Origin: Bacteroidia bacterium
Lineage (GTDB): Bacteria > Bacteroidota > Bacteroidia > J057
Assembly: GCA_033391075.1 (NCBI GenBank)
Contig: JAWPMV010000001.1
Coordinates: forward strand, 7,378,001 to 7,442,000
DNA length: 64,000 bases
Direction: 5' to 3'
Under the pieces are notes generated by a model. It saw nothing but the letters and a program-made list of their open reading frames with translations, ran no database searches and was not told the origin of the DNA. Shown piece by piece: positions 55,001-59,260 of the stretch (position 1 is the first letter of the stretch; each line of letters starts with the position of its first letter). The position numbers were made by a program, and so were the translations under genes.

Positions 55001-56397
55001 TCGATGTGATTGGTGATATCATTCCTGATCCGATAAGCGTCCACCGGGTGAGTACCATTGGCAATAATCAAATTCTCATTCAATGGGCCCCACATAATGA
55101 TGATGACTTCCTGTCTTATACCATCTACCGAGATGATAGTACAGGGTTTGCACCGGTACATACGAGTTTCTCTCTGAATGATACCATGTTTATCGATAAT
55201 ACAGTAGCTGCCAATCTGAACAACTATTGTTACAAAGTGGCTGTTACCAATTATTGTGGATCAGAGTCTTCGCTCAATTTGACACAGGCTCATTGTACAG
55301 TAGAATTGACTGCTAATCCTACACCGAGCCAGATCATTCTGAGTTGGACTCCTTATCAGGGATGGCCAGTATCTCAATATGAGATTTACAAGGTTGATTC
55401 TTATGATCCGAACAATATGACCTTCCTGGGAGTAGTGCCGGGTGTTGTTACCCAATTCTCAGAGGCTTTGGAAGACTGTTTCAGTGATTTCTCCTATCGC
55501 ATCAAAGCAATTGGAGGAGCCAGCCACCAGGTTTCATTTAGTGATACCAGCCAGGCAGTCAATTTCCTCGGAATTATCGGACAAGCTAATGAGGTCGTAA
55601 CTGCTACGGTAGAAAATGATCTGAATGTGAAAGTGAGTTGGAAGCCCTTTACCGTAGAAGATGTGGCCCTGATTTATGTGGAGAAGGAAGATGAGACAGG
55701 TGTGCAGACGATTACTGCTACCCTTCCTCCAAGCAGTACAGAATTTGTCGATCAGGATGTGTATGTAGACGAACAATCTTATATCTATCGGGTATATGCT
55801 CAGGATAGTTGTGGAAACTCAACTCCGATCAGTAACCTCGGCAAAACGATACTTCTCAGCGTTGAGAAAGATTTGACAGGTGTTTCCCTTAACTGGAGTG
55901 CTTATGAGGATTGGAGATTTGGTCCGGATCGATATGAGATTCAGGTTAAGAATGATACAACAGGTGCCTGGGAACTGGTAGATGCCGTTCAGGGAACGCA
56001 GACCAGCTATCTGGATACCAAGACACGATTGGATCAACCTGAGTATTGCTACCGAATCCGAGCGATAGAGCGAGGGGGTAATGATGCCATCAGTGTGTCC
56101 AATGAAGATTGTATAAGTCTGGGAGATGATATTTACATCGGTAATGCTTTCACTCCGAATGGAGATGGAGTCAATGATGAGTTCAAAATTCTCGGCATAC
56201 AGGTACAAAACTTCAACCTGAAGATTTTCAGTAGATGGGGAACTCTCCTCTTCGAAACCAATAGCATCGACGATGCCTGGGATGGAACCTATAAAGGGCA
56301 ACCAGTCGATGAAGGAGCTTACACATTCGTAGCTACAGGAGTGAGTTATGACGGAAAACGATTCCAGTATACCGGAACGGTTACCGTATTGAGATAG
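43060..56397 (+). CDS. Giant PKD-repeat exoprotein (4445 residues) with T9SS type B sorting domain
   Basis: A single 13.3-kb reading frame. Signal peptide to about residue 32 (ending HSYAQ). 47 PKD units follow to about residue 3980, each near 83-86 residues with the core WDFGDGNTST..NPTHTY and one Cys near each end (GCAP..., VNGC), which probably form a disulfide. 46 units have a recognisable FGDG-type loop; unit 45 is degenerate. Units 17-46 are arranged in ten triplets. Then come three or four fibronectin-III-like domains (about 3985-4357; ILIQWAPHNDDDFLSYTIYRDD, IILSWTPYQGWPVSQYEIYK). The end is a gliding-associated/type B CTD (NAFTPNGDGVNDEFKILG, LKIFSRWGTLLFETN, AWDGTYKGQPVDEGAYTF). The plan suits a long surface filament for adhesion or SprB-like gliding; the ligand is unknown. 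A terminator follows 23 bp after the stop. Confidence 0.92.
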   Translation: MKIVLRNAFASVKTILLLGVFFSMAGIQHSYAQVNANFSLSATSGCSPLSVTGTDLSTGTVNSWLWAFGNGNTSRVNSGVITTYTTPGTYTISLTVRDTLTGDIDTHTETITVFGDPTAGFTADVTSGCAPLDVTFTDGTTPGDGTLTSWLWDFGDGNLGNTQNPTHTYASSGDYTVTLIVQDVNGCQDSLVRNDYITVTELATVDFSAPVQTGCAPPLLVDFTASVTPADPTYTYLWDFGDGATSNQMNPSHFYSTNGSFTVSLTVTDPGGCQELVTKPNFVIIDQPIANFTALSTSVCAGSVVSFINGSTGADSYTWTFGDGNSSTDVNPNHTYGVPGTYSVSLLANNSAGCNDVVVQTNLITVNPAPSAAFSATNNIGCEIPLTVNFTDNSSTDVIAWSWDLGNGVISPSQNPITTYSTPGFYDISLTVTNTNGCQSTATIPNYVQLGAPDAEFIVGPTEGCMPLTVNFINTSTSPSDPIVSYAWNFGDGTISSLASPSHVYTAVGLYTVSLTVTTASGCQDQEIFAPIEVGERPNADFSASPRTACVNEQINFTDLTTGNVSDWYWDFGDGAGSNQPNPTHQYQDTGLFDVRLIVELNGCRDTIERQDYIQIQGPVAAFLMSPTAACDPPTTVSFFDNSINASTYLWDFGDGNTSTQANPSHTYNTVGTYTITLTIVDNVSGCTDQIQQDLPVTRPQAAFTGDLTKGCVDMTVNFINGSIDASAYVWDFGDGNTSTAASPTHTYTSPGNYTVMLIASDGACSDTLIRNNYIEAVATNVDFSVDVSSGCAPLTVEFTDLSTPYPGASINNVTWLFGDGGTATGSPVTYVYNSGGSFDVTLRVEDSEGCVTELSRSGFVAPTLPEAEFTTTDTVACPGSRVDFTNQSQGSIVSYQWDFGDGSPLASTPNPSHLYTTNGFYTVTLTVTDVNGCTDTESKVNFLNIGRPTASFVADNTVATCPPMTVNFTDQSSPDVVSWLWDFGDGSTSVLANPSKIYTIPGDYDVSLMVTNAQGCTDTLLMDDLIDLNGPTGAFTFTPNEGCRPHTVNFTATSPTPGWTYTWDFGDGTGGSGTTISHEYQTDTTINPLMFVEDDQGCSVLVTNPNSVVIRPLPEPSFISNITEVCLGQSVIFTNTSTSKRSITDFLWDFGDGNTSTSINPTHAYADTGTYDVYLRLTTVDGCIDTSSVPLTITVTNPPDAIFTASPNVGCEPYFVSFTESSTGDYPLVDWAWSFGDGTLGSGQVIAPHQYTTAGNYTATLRVTDNRGCSSTLTQPITVNPLPPVEFSAFRYGCAPITVAFTDETIHPSTLVSWLWDFGDGNTSTVQNPNHTYTTDGTYTVSLTATDINGCTFTTIKTDYIKLEHPQANFVSNAGVTCPPQVVNFVDTSVPDTTISWRWDFGDGSPVSNAQNPTHTYYSSPDTFDVSLIVTNIFGCADTIVKPQHVITYEPPNASFTISDTSACVPQNIVVASTSTSNANGVAINGYFWDFGTGSGLNSPTASFLYSTAGTYSISLEVTDANGCKDTASKVVYIHPNPEIDFIAGDTVGCAVTAISFTGVSTGVNAPVLWEWDFGDGKSGTGQNPTNTYFNDGTYSVSLRATDANGCRDSVTKINYIELDHPTADFSVDQLQTCPGTAVTFSDLSTGNFPMSSWIWDFGDGSPLSFAQNPTHTYTVGGTYTVSLVVSDGINCRDTLTRNTYIQVYDPPVAAFNVTPSQDCIPMNVSFSDVSTNGTASIVSWAWDFGDGGTSLVPNPNYSYATAGTYTVSLTVTDGNGCQSTISNTVEALQTPIVDFMADQPLGCAPQGITFSDLTVSPYVKTSYFWDFGDGTTSTSPGPFHQYNNDGVYTVKLIVEDQNGCRDSLTKNNYIRLSHPVSNFTWDATEVCPNVPVGVSFTDVSIPDTTIVAYVWDFGDGTTSTEINPSHSYSTPGNYSVSLRVINVLGCTDDTVQSNLIEVLNPPATDFSMTDSANCTPLTIQFGDLSVQGDTAISSWNWNFGNGDFSLSQNPVYTWNTSGVYTVSLTTRDLNGCETTDSVQVHAFNMPEANFTSSQEVGCAPQSVSFTNTSTAPYTLTFFKWYFGDGDSAVNIENPVHVYPVDGDYTVTLIVGDVNGCTDTLERTHFIRLSHPVADFNFDQSLVCPGIPVGVSFTDTSVPDTTLSTWSWDFGDGTTSNLQNPTHSYSAGGTFTVSLIVENVLGCRDTLIRSSAIRVHDAPLSSFTLSDSTGCEPLSIDFTNTTTTVINPVVSWDWQFGDGNSSSLNSPSHEFVNHGSYTVSLTATDNEGCTATYARDVLVYENPVANFTASDSLSCAPIDITFISSSTGAAALSAWQWDFGDGNTSTAPVPVNTYAADGIYDVSLIVTDINGCTDTLDKPQYIRLSHPQAEFTADLFEVCPGETIQFTDTSVPDTTLATWSWNFGDGSTSSVQNPSYSYSTPGTYTVELTIENILGCGDTETKTALIRVLTPPTADFIVADTIGCTPFLATFTDNSQGNPDPIVSWQWDLGDGSTSSAQNPFITYSTPGIYTVNLTITDSKGCTATTTKNMEAATLPVANFQSSDSVGCAAFITFTDQSLTDYGIANWIWDFGDGNTSTQQSPTHSYFSTGIYSVSLMIEDINGCRDTLSKPNHINLTRPVALFGQSQETICPGSPVEFRDVSIPDFPLVGWNWDFGDGNVSTNRNPSHVFTTPGVYTVTLTITNSKGCTDTETSTVTVLTPPMADFGIPVVQGCVPVTVNFADSSISNSGPISSWSWDFGDGSTGSTPNITHVYNNPGTYHVTLTVSDGNGCTDDTVRQVIVDPLPTVAFIADQTVGCAPETINFTNQSTGVNALVSFLWDFGDGNTSTATSPSHTYASDGLYTVKLVVTDINGCQDSLIRVDYIRLRHPQAEFTYTPARGCPGTEVQFTDTSLPDTTLNSWLWDFGDGNTSTLRNPAHVYANAGMYTVSLTVGNILGCGDTETKVDIIEILQQPNVSFTPADTAQCTPFALQFINTSTPATAPIIGYQWDFGDGFSSTLPNPAHTFNTAGVYDVQLIAVDANGCLDSVSNQINARPLPIPNITASDSLGCSPKQISFSDQTVHSAVITAWNWDFGDGNTSVVPFPVHTYNADGVYSVSLTLTDEFGCVGSITKPDWINLSHPVADFNTNSVQVCPGTIVNFGDLSTVDTTIIGWAWDFGDGNTSNQQNPIHTYTTQGNYNISLTVTDVFGCSHTETKNSFIQVLDAPTVSYAVNLPAACTPFEVTFTNQSTPNSSPIVSWQWDFGDGNVDNIANPVHSYQTPGVYTPVLTATDGNGCSASFSRQVEAWSLPEVAFFSPDTLGCSPLDVAFFDQTTSSSLITSWQWDFGDGTTSNSTNPVHTYNADGIYDVSLIVQDFNGCTDTLEKERYIKLTNPVAEFNYTPNIGCPGTEVQFTDASIPDTTIVQWRWDFGDGATSLQRNPLHTYQVPGIYSVSLTITNAIGCTDIHQKNNIITIVVPPEADFLLPDTLSCTPFAMQLRDLSQTVSAPIVDWNWDFGNGDVSNAQEPSYSYLVPGNYTIELTVIDANGCRDSVSKEVVAASAPIAEFGSPDTVGCAPQQVRFEDQSGGAYQLVSWEWNFGDGNTSIQRNPVHTYTQDGNYTVSLIVTDLNGCSDTLIRQDYIRLSHPQAEFVADQLAGCENTLVNFTDTSIGDTTLVRWRWDFGNGIQSVLQNPSHTYRSFGQFDVKLVVTNVLGCSDSVTHVREIDIYEPPVAAFVATDTIGCVPIQIDFEDQSSSPFGIVSWEWFLDSTLVGQTQQISQYFPNVGDYELKLRVVDANGCVDSTIQLIQVKPIPVSNFVASDTLGCAEETIGFTDLSVHTPSQWLWEFGDGNTSTEQSPVHTYIKDGVYNVKLSITDQFGCSDEREKIRYIELDHPTADFIATYDPGCPPLPVKFQATGSGLTGIANWRWNFGDGNEGSSRADTIDYVYQTAGIYDVTLTATDSLGCSVSITKPELIDVIGDIIPDPISVHRVSTIGNNQILIQWAPHNDDDFLSYTIYRDDSTGFAPVHTSFSLNDTMFIDNTVAANLNNYCYKVAVTNYCGSESSLNLTQAHCTVELTANPTPSQIILSWTPYQGWPVSQYEIYKVDSYDPNNMTFLGVVPGVVTQFSEALEDCFSDFSYRIKAIGGASHQVSFSDTSQAVNFLGIIGQANEVVTATVENDLNVKVSWKPFTVEDVALIYVEKEDETGVQTITATLPPSSTEFVDQDVYVDEQSYIYRVYAQDSCGNSTPISNLGKTILLSVEKDLTGVSLNWSAYEDWRFGPDRYEIQVKNDTTGAWELVDAVQGTQTSYLDTKTRLDQPEYCYRIRAIERGGNDAISVSNEDCISLGDDIYIGNAFTPNGDGVNDEFKILGIQVQNFNLKIFSRWGTLLFETNSIDDAWDGTYKGQPVDEGAYTFVATGVSYDGKRFQYTGTVTVLR
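47149..54750 (+). repeat. Higher-order repeat: ten blocks of three PKD units (750-768 bp each)
   Basis: A signature related to LSHPxAxF recurs once every three PKDs. It starts at 47149, 47917, 48679, 49447, 50212, 50968, 51721, 52480, 53239, 53998 and 54748, with steps of 768, 762, 768, 765, 756, 753, 759, 759, 759 and 750 bp. Within a block the first PKD opens with a CPG...PDTT phrase, the second with CTPF...STP and the third with a GC.P phrase then DGxYxVxL. The first 16 PKDs do not show this period. Confidence 0.85.
54280..54510 (+). other. Degenerate PKD unit (number 45)
   Basis: Here the WDFGDGNTS core is replaced by WEWFLDSTLVGQTQQISQYF, while the flanks (GCVPIQIDFEDQS, DYELKLRVVDANGC) are intact. 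The fold is probably kept but the Asp-rich loop is lost. It is the only unit in the array without an FGDG/FGNG/FGTG/LGDG-type loop. Confidence 0.75.
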
Positions 56398-56420
56398 TCA
56401 AGGTTTTTATATAAACCTGA

Positions 56421-56447
56421 GGGGGAGCCGATAGGCTTCCCCTTTTT
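56421..56447 (+). terminator. Terminator of the giant PKD gene
   Basis: A 9-bp stem (GGGGGAGCC / GGCTTCCCC, one G-U pair) with a GATA loop followed by TTTTT; 23 bp after the stop codon. Confidence 0.8.
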
Positions 56448-56516
56448 GTTTGAGAATGGTTGATGGTGAGGCTTTGAAAGTTTTATCGAAAACATGCACC
56501 TGCATGATTTTAAATT

Positions 56517-56603
56517 AAGTTCAAGTTCAAGTTCAAGTTCAAGTGTCAAGTTCAAATATCAAGTTCAGGTATTAGCATGATTTGGGTTTGAACTTGACAC
56601 TTG
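56517..56603. repeat. AAGTTC tandem hexamers and 17-bp inverted repeat
   Basis: Four perfect AAGTTC copies (56517-56540) run into an inverted repeat with arms CAAGTGTCAAGTTCAAA (56540-56556) and TTTGAACTTGACACTTG (56587-56603), spacer 30 nt. The AAGTTCAAG core is shared with the palindrome at 16259-16306. Not followed by a T run, so probably not a terminator. Confidence 0.6.
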
Positions 56604-56643
56604 CATTTGATCTTATCTTCATTTCAATCAAAAGGATGAAGAA

Positions 56644-56700
56644 TGAGCGCCGAGGAATCTTGTAGTTAACTTCTGGGAATACAGGGTTTCTCGGCGCTCA
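56644..56700. repeat. 11-bp inverted repeat TGAGCGCCGAG / CTCGGCGCTCA
   Basis: Perfect arms at 56644-56654 and 56690-56700, 35-nt spacer, with a few further pairs inward. REP-like in look; no other copy seen in the window. Confidence 0.45.
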
Positions 56701-56754
56701 AACCTTCCCGCGACCCAGGCTCGAAATGACCATTGTCTGGTTTAGGATTCAAAA

Positions 56755-56787
56755 AGAAAGCCCCCACCAAAGGTGGAGGCTATTTTT
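56755..56787. terminator. Terminator between convergent genes
   Basis: AGCCCCCACC/GGTGGAGGCT (one mismatch), AAA loop. Minus-strand reading gives a T-rich tail (TTTCTTTTT), plus-strand ATTTTTA. It mainly serves the gene ending at 56815. Confidence 0.65.
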
Positions 56788-56814
56788 ATACTAAACGACT
56801 AGAAATTCTAGCGA

Positions 56815-57360
56815 TCAATATTTCAAATCTCCCATATCCATCGGTCGCAATTTCCAGCGTTTACCAATCTTGTATTTATCCCGTCCGATATACCGAATGA
56901 TCAGCCCACTGATGAGAATTCCGGTTGCAATCAGGATGCTACTGGCATCGGGTTCCTGATTTTCCAATAAGGTATTGGCAGAAGTAATCAAGATGAGAAC
57001 TCCTCCTCCTACCATGGCAGTTCCAGAGTACATATTTCGGAAGTAATGCCAATAGGTTTTCTCTCCATTATAAATGGCTTTGATCTCTTTCAAGGGGACA
57101 TAATCCCGAAAAACATTATTGGTTGCATCCCCTTCATTTTCCATTTTTACAATTTTAACCAGTACCACACTGGAATCATTTACGGATTCTATATAACCCG
57201 AATACCTTGCCTGGCTATCATTGCCTTCAATCCTGATAAAATCTCCGGCTTTGAAAAATAGTCGTTTGAACTTCTTGGCATTTTCCAGGGCAAGTACCTT
57301 TTGAGCACTTAACTGAGAACTGCACAGAAAAAGGGAAAGCAATAAAATGATCTTGTACAT
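56815..57360 (-). CDS. Small exported membrane protein of unknown function
   Basis: A 181-residue protein with a signal peptide (IILLLSLFLCSSQLSAQ), a beta-rich region of about 85 residues (FKAGDFIRIEGNDSQARYSGYI, DSSVVLVKIVKME) that looks SH3/OB-like, and two hydrophobic helices near the C-terminus (GTAMVGGGVLILITSA; SSILIATGILISGLIIRYIG) with a basic end. Similar proteins are common and uncharacterised in Bacteroidota. Monocistronic; ends at its own terminator. Confidence 0.65.
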   Translation of the reverse strand: MYKIILLLSLFLCSSQLSAQKVLALENAKKFKRLFFKAGDFIRIEGNDSQARYSGYIESVNDSSVVLVKIVKMENEGDATNNVFRDYVPLKEIKAIYNGEKTYWHYFRNMYSGTAMVGGGVLILITSANTLLENQEPDASSILIATGILISGLIIRYIGRDKYKIGKRWKLRPMDMGDLKY

Positions 57361-57455
57361 GAATTGAAGCGATTTAGGCCTTGAGCTTAAGATGTGGTTC
57401 CTTTATTAGAATAACAGCAATCTTACTGACATTCCCTCTTATATCCGAAAAAATC

Positions 57456-57488
57456 TTGCATAGAATTAGAAAAATTCTCCTATATTTG
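57456..57488 (+). promoter_or_regulatory. Promoter of tRNA-Leu
   Basis: TTG (57456-57458), 22-bp spacer and TATATTTG (57481-57488), a perfect TAnnTTTG box 12 bp upstream of the mature 5' end of the tRNA. Confidence 0.6.
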
Positions 57489-57500
57489 TCCTCGAATTTT

Positions 57501-57585
57501 GCGGATGTGGCGGAATTGGTAGACGCGCTAGATTCAGGTTCTAGTGCCCATTGCGGGCGTGAAGGTTCGAGTCCTTTCATCCGCA
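57501..57585 (+). tRNA. tRNA-Leu (anticodon CAG)
   Basis: 85-nt cloverleaf. The acceptor stem GCGGATG pairs with CATCCGC plus discriminator A. The anticodon stem is CTAGA/TCTAG with loop TTCAGGT, giving anticodon CAG. A long variable arm (TGCCCATTGCGGGCG) is typical of class II tRNAs, and the T arm is GGTTCGAGTCC. The 3' CCA is not encoded. It recognises CUG codons. Confidence 0.95.
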
Positions 57586-57587
57586 CA

Positions 57588-57621
57588 AATGCCAGCCTTC
57601 AGGGCTGGCATTCGTGTTTTT
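57588..57621 (+). terminator. Terminator of tRNA-Leu
   Basis: AATGCCAGCC/GGCTGGCATT, a perfect 10-bp stem with loop TTCAG, followed by CGTGTTTTT. It begins 3 nt after the tRNA and touches the end of the converging protease gene. Confidence 0.8.
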
Positions 57622-59161
57622 ACAACTGTCGCCTTGTTTCGATAATGAGGGATACTAATTCTCCCGAATCTTTCAGGGAATTGAAGGCGATCTTCCCATT
57701 TTCGTACTGGACATTCCGGGCTGATACCATCTCGCTTCCCAGAGCTTGCTGGACCCTCCGTGTAAGCGTCCCGGAGGCAGCTTCTATTTTTTCCTGAATG
57801 CTGGAAATGTTGAGAGGGTTCTTGGCAAAAATCACGCAAAGGTAATCCCGATCAGAATCACTTTCATCCAACTGAATATAATGTCGACTGTCCGGCACAT
57901 TCATCGGAGCAGATGAACCATCGAGTAAGGCATTTCCTCCATTTTTTTGAGGAAAAAGCTGGACGGTTTTATAGCTGGCATCCGTTCCTAGTACATATAC
58001 ATAGGCGCCATTTGCAGTGGAAAGTTGTATGCGAAATTTTGTTCCTTTTGCATAGCGTTCTTTGGTTCTGTAAAGGTTGCCATATAGGCGGGCTTGCATC
58101 TCATCGCCATCAGACCTGATGAGTTTTACCTCACCTGCCAGACCAGATATAGAAGCACTGGCGGTTTTAGTATAGCTGTTTTGCGTTTGTTTTTGATAGG
58201 ATTTTGGAGCAGACTTTTTAGGACCAGGCTTATTAGCTTGTGTAGCATTAGGTCTGCTTTTAGGAGAAGGATTCTCTTTGCTCGCGATTTGAGGGCGAGA
58301 ACCCTGAGTCGGGGATCCTTGAGAGCCCATAGGAACATAGGCGTATTTGGCGAAGTGCACAAAATCATCATATTTCACCCAGATGAATCCGCCATTTCCC
58401 CAGCCTTGCCCCCAACTATTCATGATTTCAAAAGCGCCTCCAAATTTCTTATTGTCATAACTGACTACACACATCGCATGACCAAAGTATTGGGTGGTAT
58501 TCAGTTCCTCCGCTCTGTTCCAAACTTCCATGCCATCGGAGCGCTCAAAAGAAGGCGTGCATTTCATCCCAATTATGACCGGACTCCCGTCAGCAATGGC
58601 TTTCTTGACAGACAGCAATTTGAGCTTTTGGGGATCTTTCAAAAAAAACAGGCGACTGTAATCATCTATGGTATATCTTTTTGCTACGGGATAAAGACTG
58701 GAAGGAATACTTCCCGAGCAGGCATAATCGAAATCTCTCTTGGGCACGACTCCACGCTCTTTCAAACTTCGCAGGGCTTTCTCTATGCTGGTCGGAGTGA
58801 AGCAGGATTGATCTGTGCTGATAAGTCTGTAGGTGAAAGCGGGCGAAAATGCATTTACATTGACCGCTCCCCCTTGCTTGATATTGCTGGCTTTATTGTA
58901 GAGAATCGTTCGTGCTGCATAGGCACTCGACCAACCTACACAATTGTTGTATTGTCCCTGATTTTGTGGTTTGGGGGCATAGGCTTTGAGAGAGGCTTTA
59001 TTCGGTAGGCGGGCAGCTGTAGCATCCCTAACCAGAGGAACTGTAATGGCAGAACCTTCATAAGCCACATCATCAAATTCAAGTCCTCCGGCATATTTTT
59101 CCTGAGCCATCAGAGGTGATAGTAATATGCAGCAAAGCAGTAGCGAAAAGTAGCTTTTCAT
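57620..59161 (-). CDS. Secreted papain-like (C1) protease with C-terminal DUF4384 domain
   Basis: A 513-residue protein with a signal peptide (LLLCCILLSPLMAQ). The peptidase C1 domain (about 50-280) shows the catalytic set: Cys74 in QNQGQYNNCVGWSSAYAA (preceded by the oxyanion Gln), His228 in FGHAMCVVSYDN and Asn248 in FEIMNSWGQGWGNGGF. A Lys/Pro/Gln-rich linker (about 290-335) leads to DUF4384 (about 350-513; RIQLSTANGAYVYVLGTDA, SDRDYLCVIFAKNPLNI). DUF4384 is more often attached to caspase-like domains; here a caspase protein is encoded just upstream on the same strand (99-bp gap), so the pair may form an operon. No propeptide is obvious. Confidence 0.88.
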   Translation of the reverse strand: MKSYFSLLLCCILLSPLMAQEKYAGGLEFDDVAYEGSAITVPLVRDATAARLPNKASLKAYAPKPQNQGQYNNCVGWSSAYAARTILYNKASNIKQGGAVNVNAFSPAFTYRLISTDQSCFTPTSIEKALRSLKERGVVPKRDFDYACSGSIPSSLYPVAKRYTIDDYSRLFFLKDPQKLKLLSVKKAIADGSPVIIGMKCTPSFERSDGMEVWNRAEELNTTQYFGHAMCVVSYDNKKFGGAFEIMNSWGQGWGNGGFIWVKYDDFVHFAKYAYVPMGSQGSPTQGSRPQIASKENPSPKSRPNATQANKPGPKKSAPKSYQKQTQNSYTKTASASISGLAGEVKLIRSDGDEMQARLYGNLYRTKERYAKGTKFRIQLSTANGAYVYVLGTDASYKTVQLFPQKNGGNALLDGSSAPMNVPDSRHYIQLDESDSDRDYLCVIFAKNPLNISSIQEKIEAASGTLTRRVQQALGSEMVSARNVQYENGKIAFNSLKDSGELVSLIIETRRQL

Positions 59162-59190
59162 AAGGTGGAAGTTTTAAGGAGTAGTGCGGT

Positions 59191-59257
59191 GGTGTTTTAG
59201 TGTTGTAGTTGGCGTGAGGCTAGCTCTTGAACTTCAACCCTACAAAACTATAACACT
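59191..59257. repeat. TG/AC-rich inverted repeat between the protease genes
   Basis: AGTGTTGTAGTT (59199-59210) and AACTATAACACT (59246-59257) pair with one mismatch. Wording resembles the GTGTTGG-rich elements near 4410 and 26810. Confidence 0.3.
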
Positions 59258-59260
59258 GTC

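Larger units (their letters stand above)
56398..56814. other. Intergenic region with successive inverted repeats, no gene
   Basis: A 417-bp gap between the giant adhesin gene and the minus-strand gene ending at 56815. It holds two terminators, a CATGCACCTGCATG palindrome, four tandem AAGTTC hexamers, a 17-bp inverted repeat and an 11-bp inverted repeat. No coding ORF. Confidence 0.65.

Noticed and set aside
56517-56540. AAGTTC hexamers considered as CRISPR or origin iterons
   Set aside because: Only four contiguous copies, no spacers, no dnaA/rep gene and no AT-rich unwinding region next to them.
57381-57797. A 138-codon open frame across the tRNA gene
   Set aside because: It runs through tRNA-Leu and its terminator and into the antisense strand of the papain-like protease gene; no coding character.
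58094-59008. A 304-codon plus-strand open frame opposite the papain-like protease gene
   Set aside because: The minus strand carries the complete catalytic motifs and signal peptide; the plus frame has no recognisable features.
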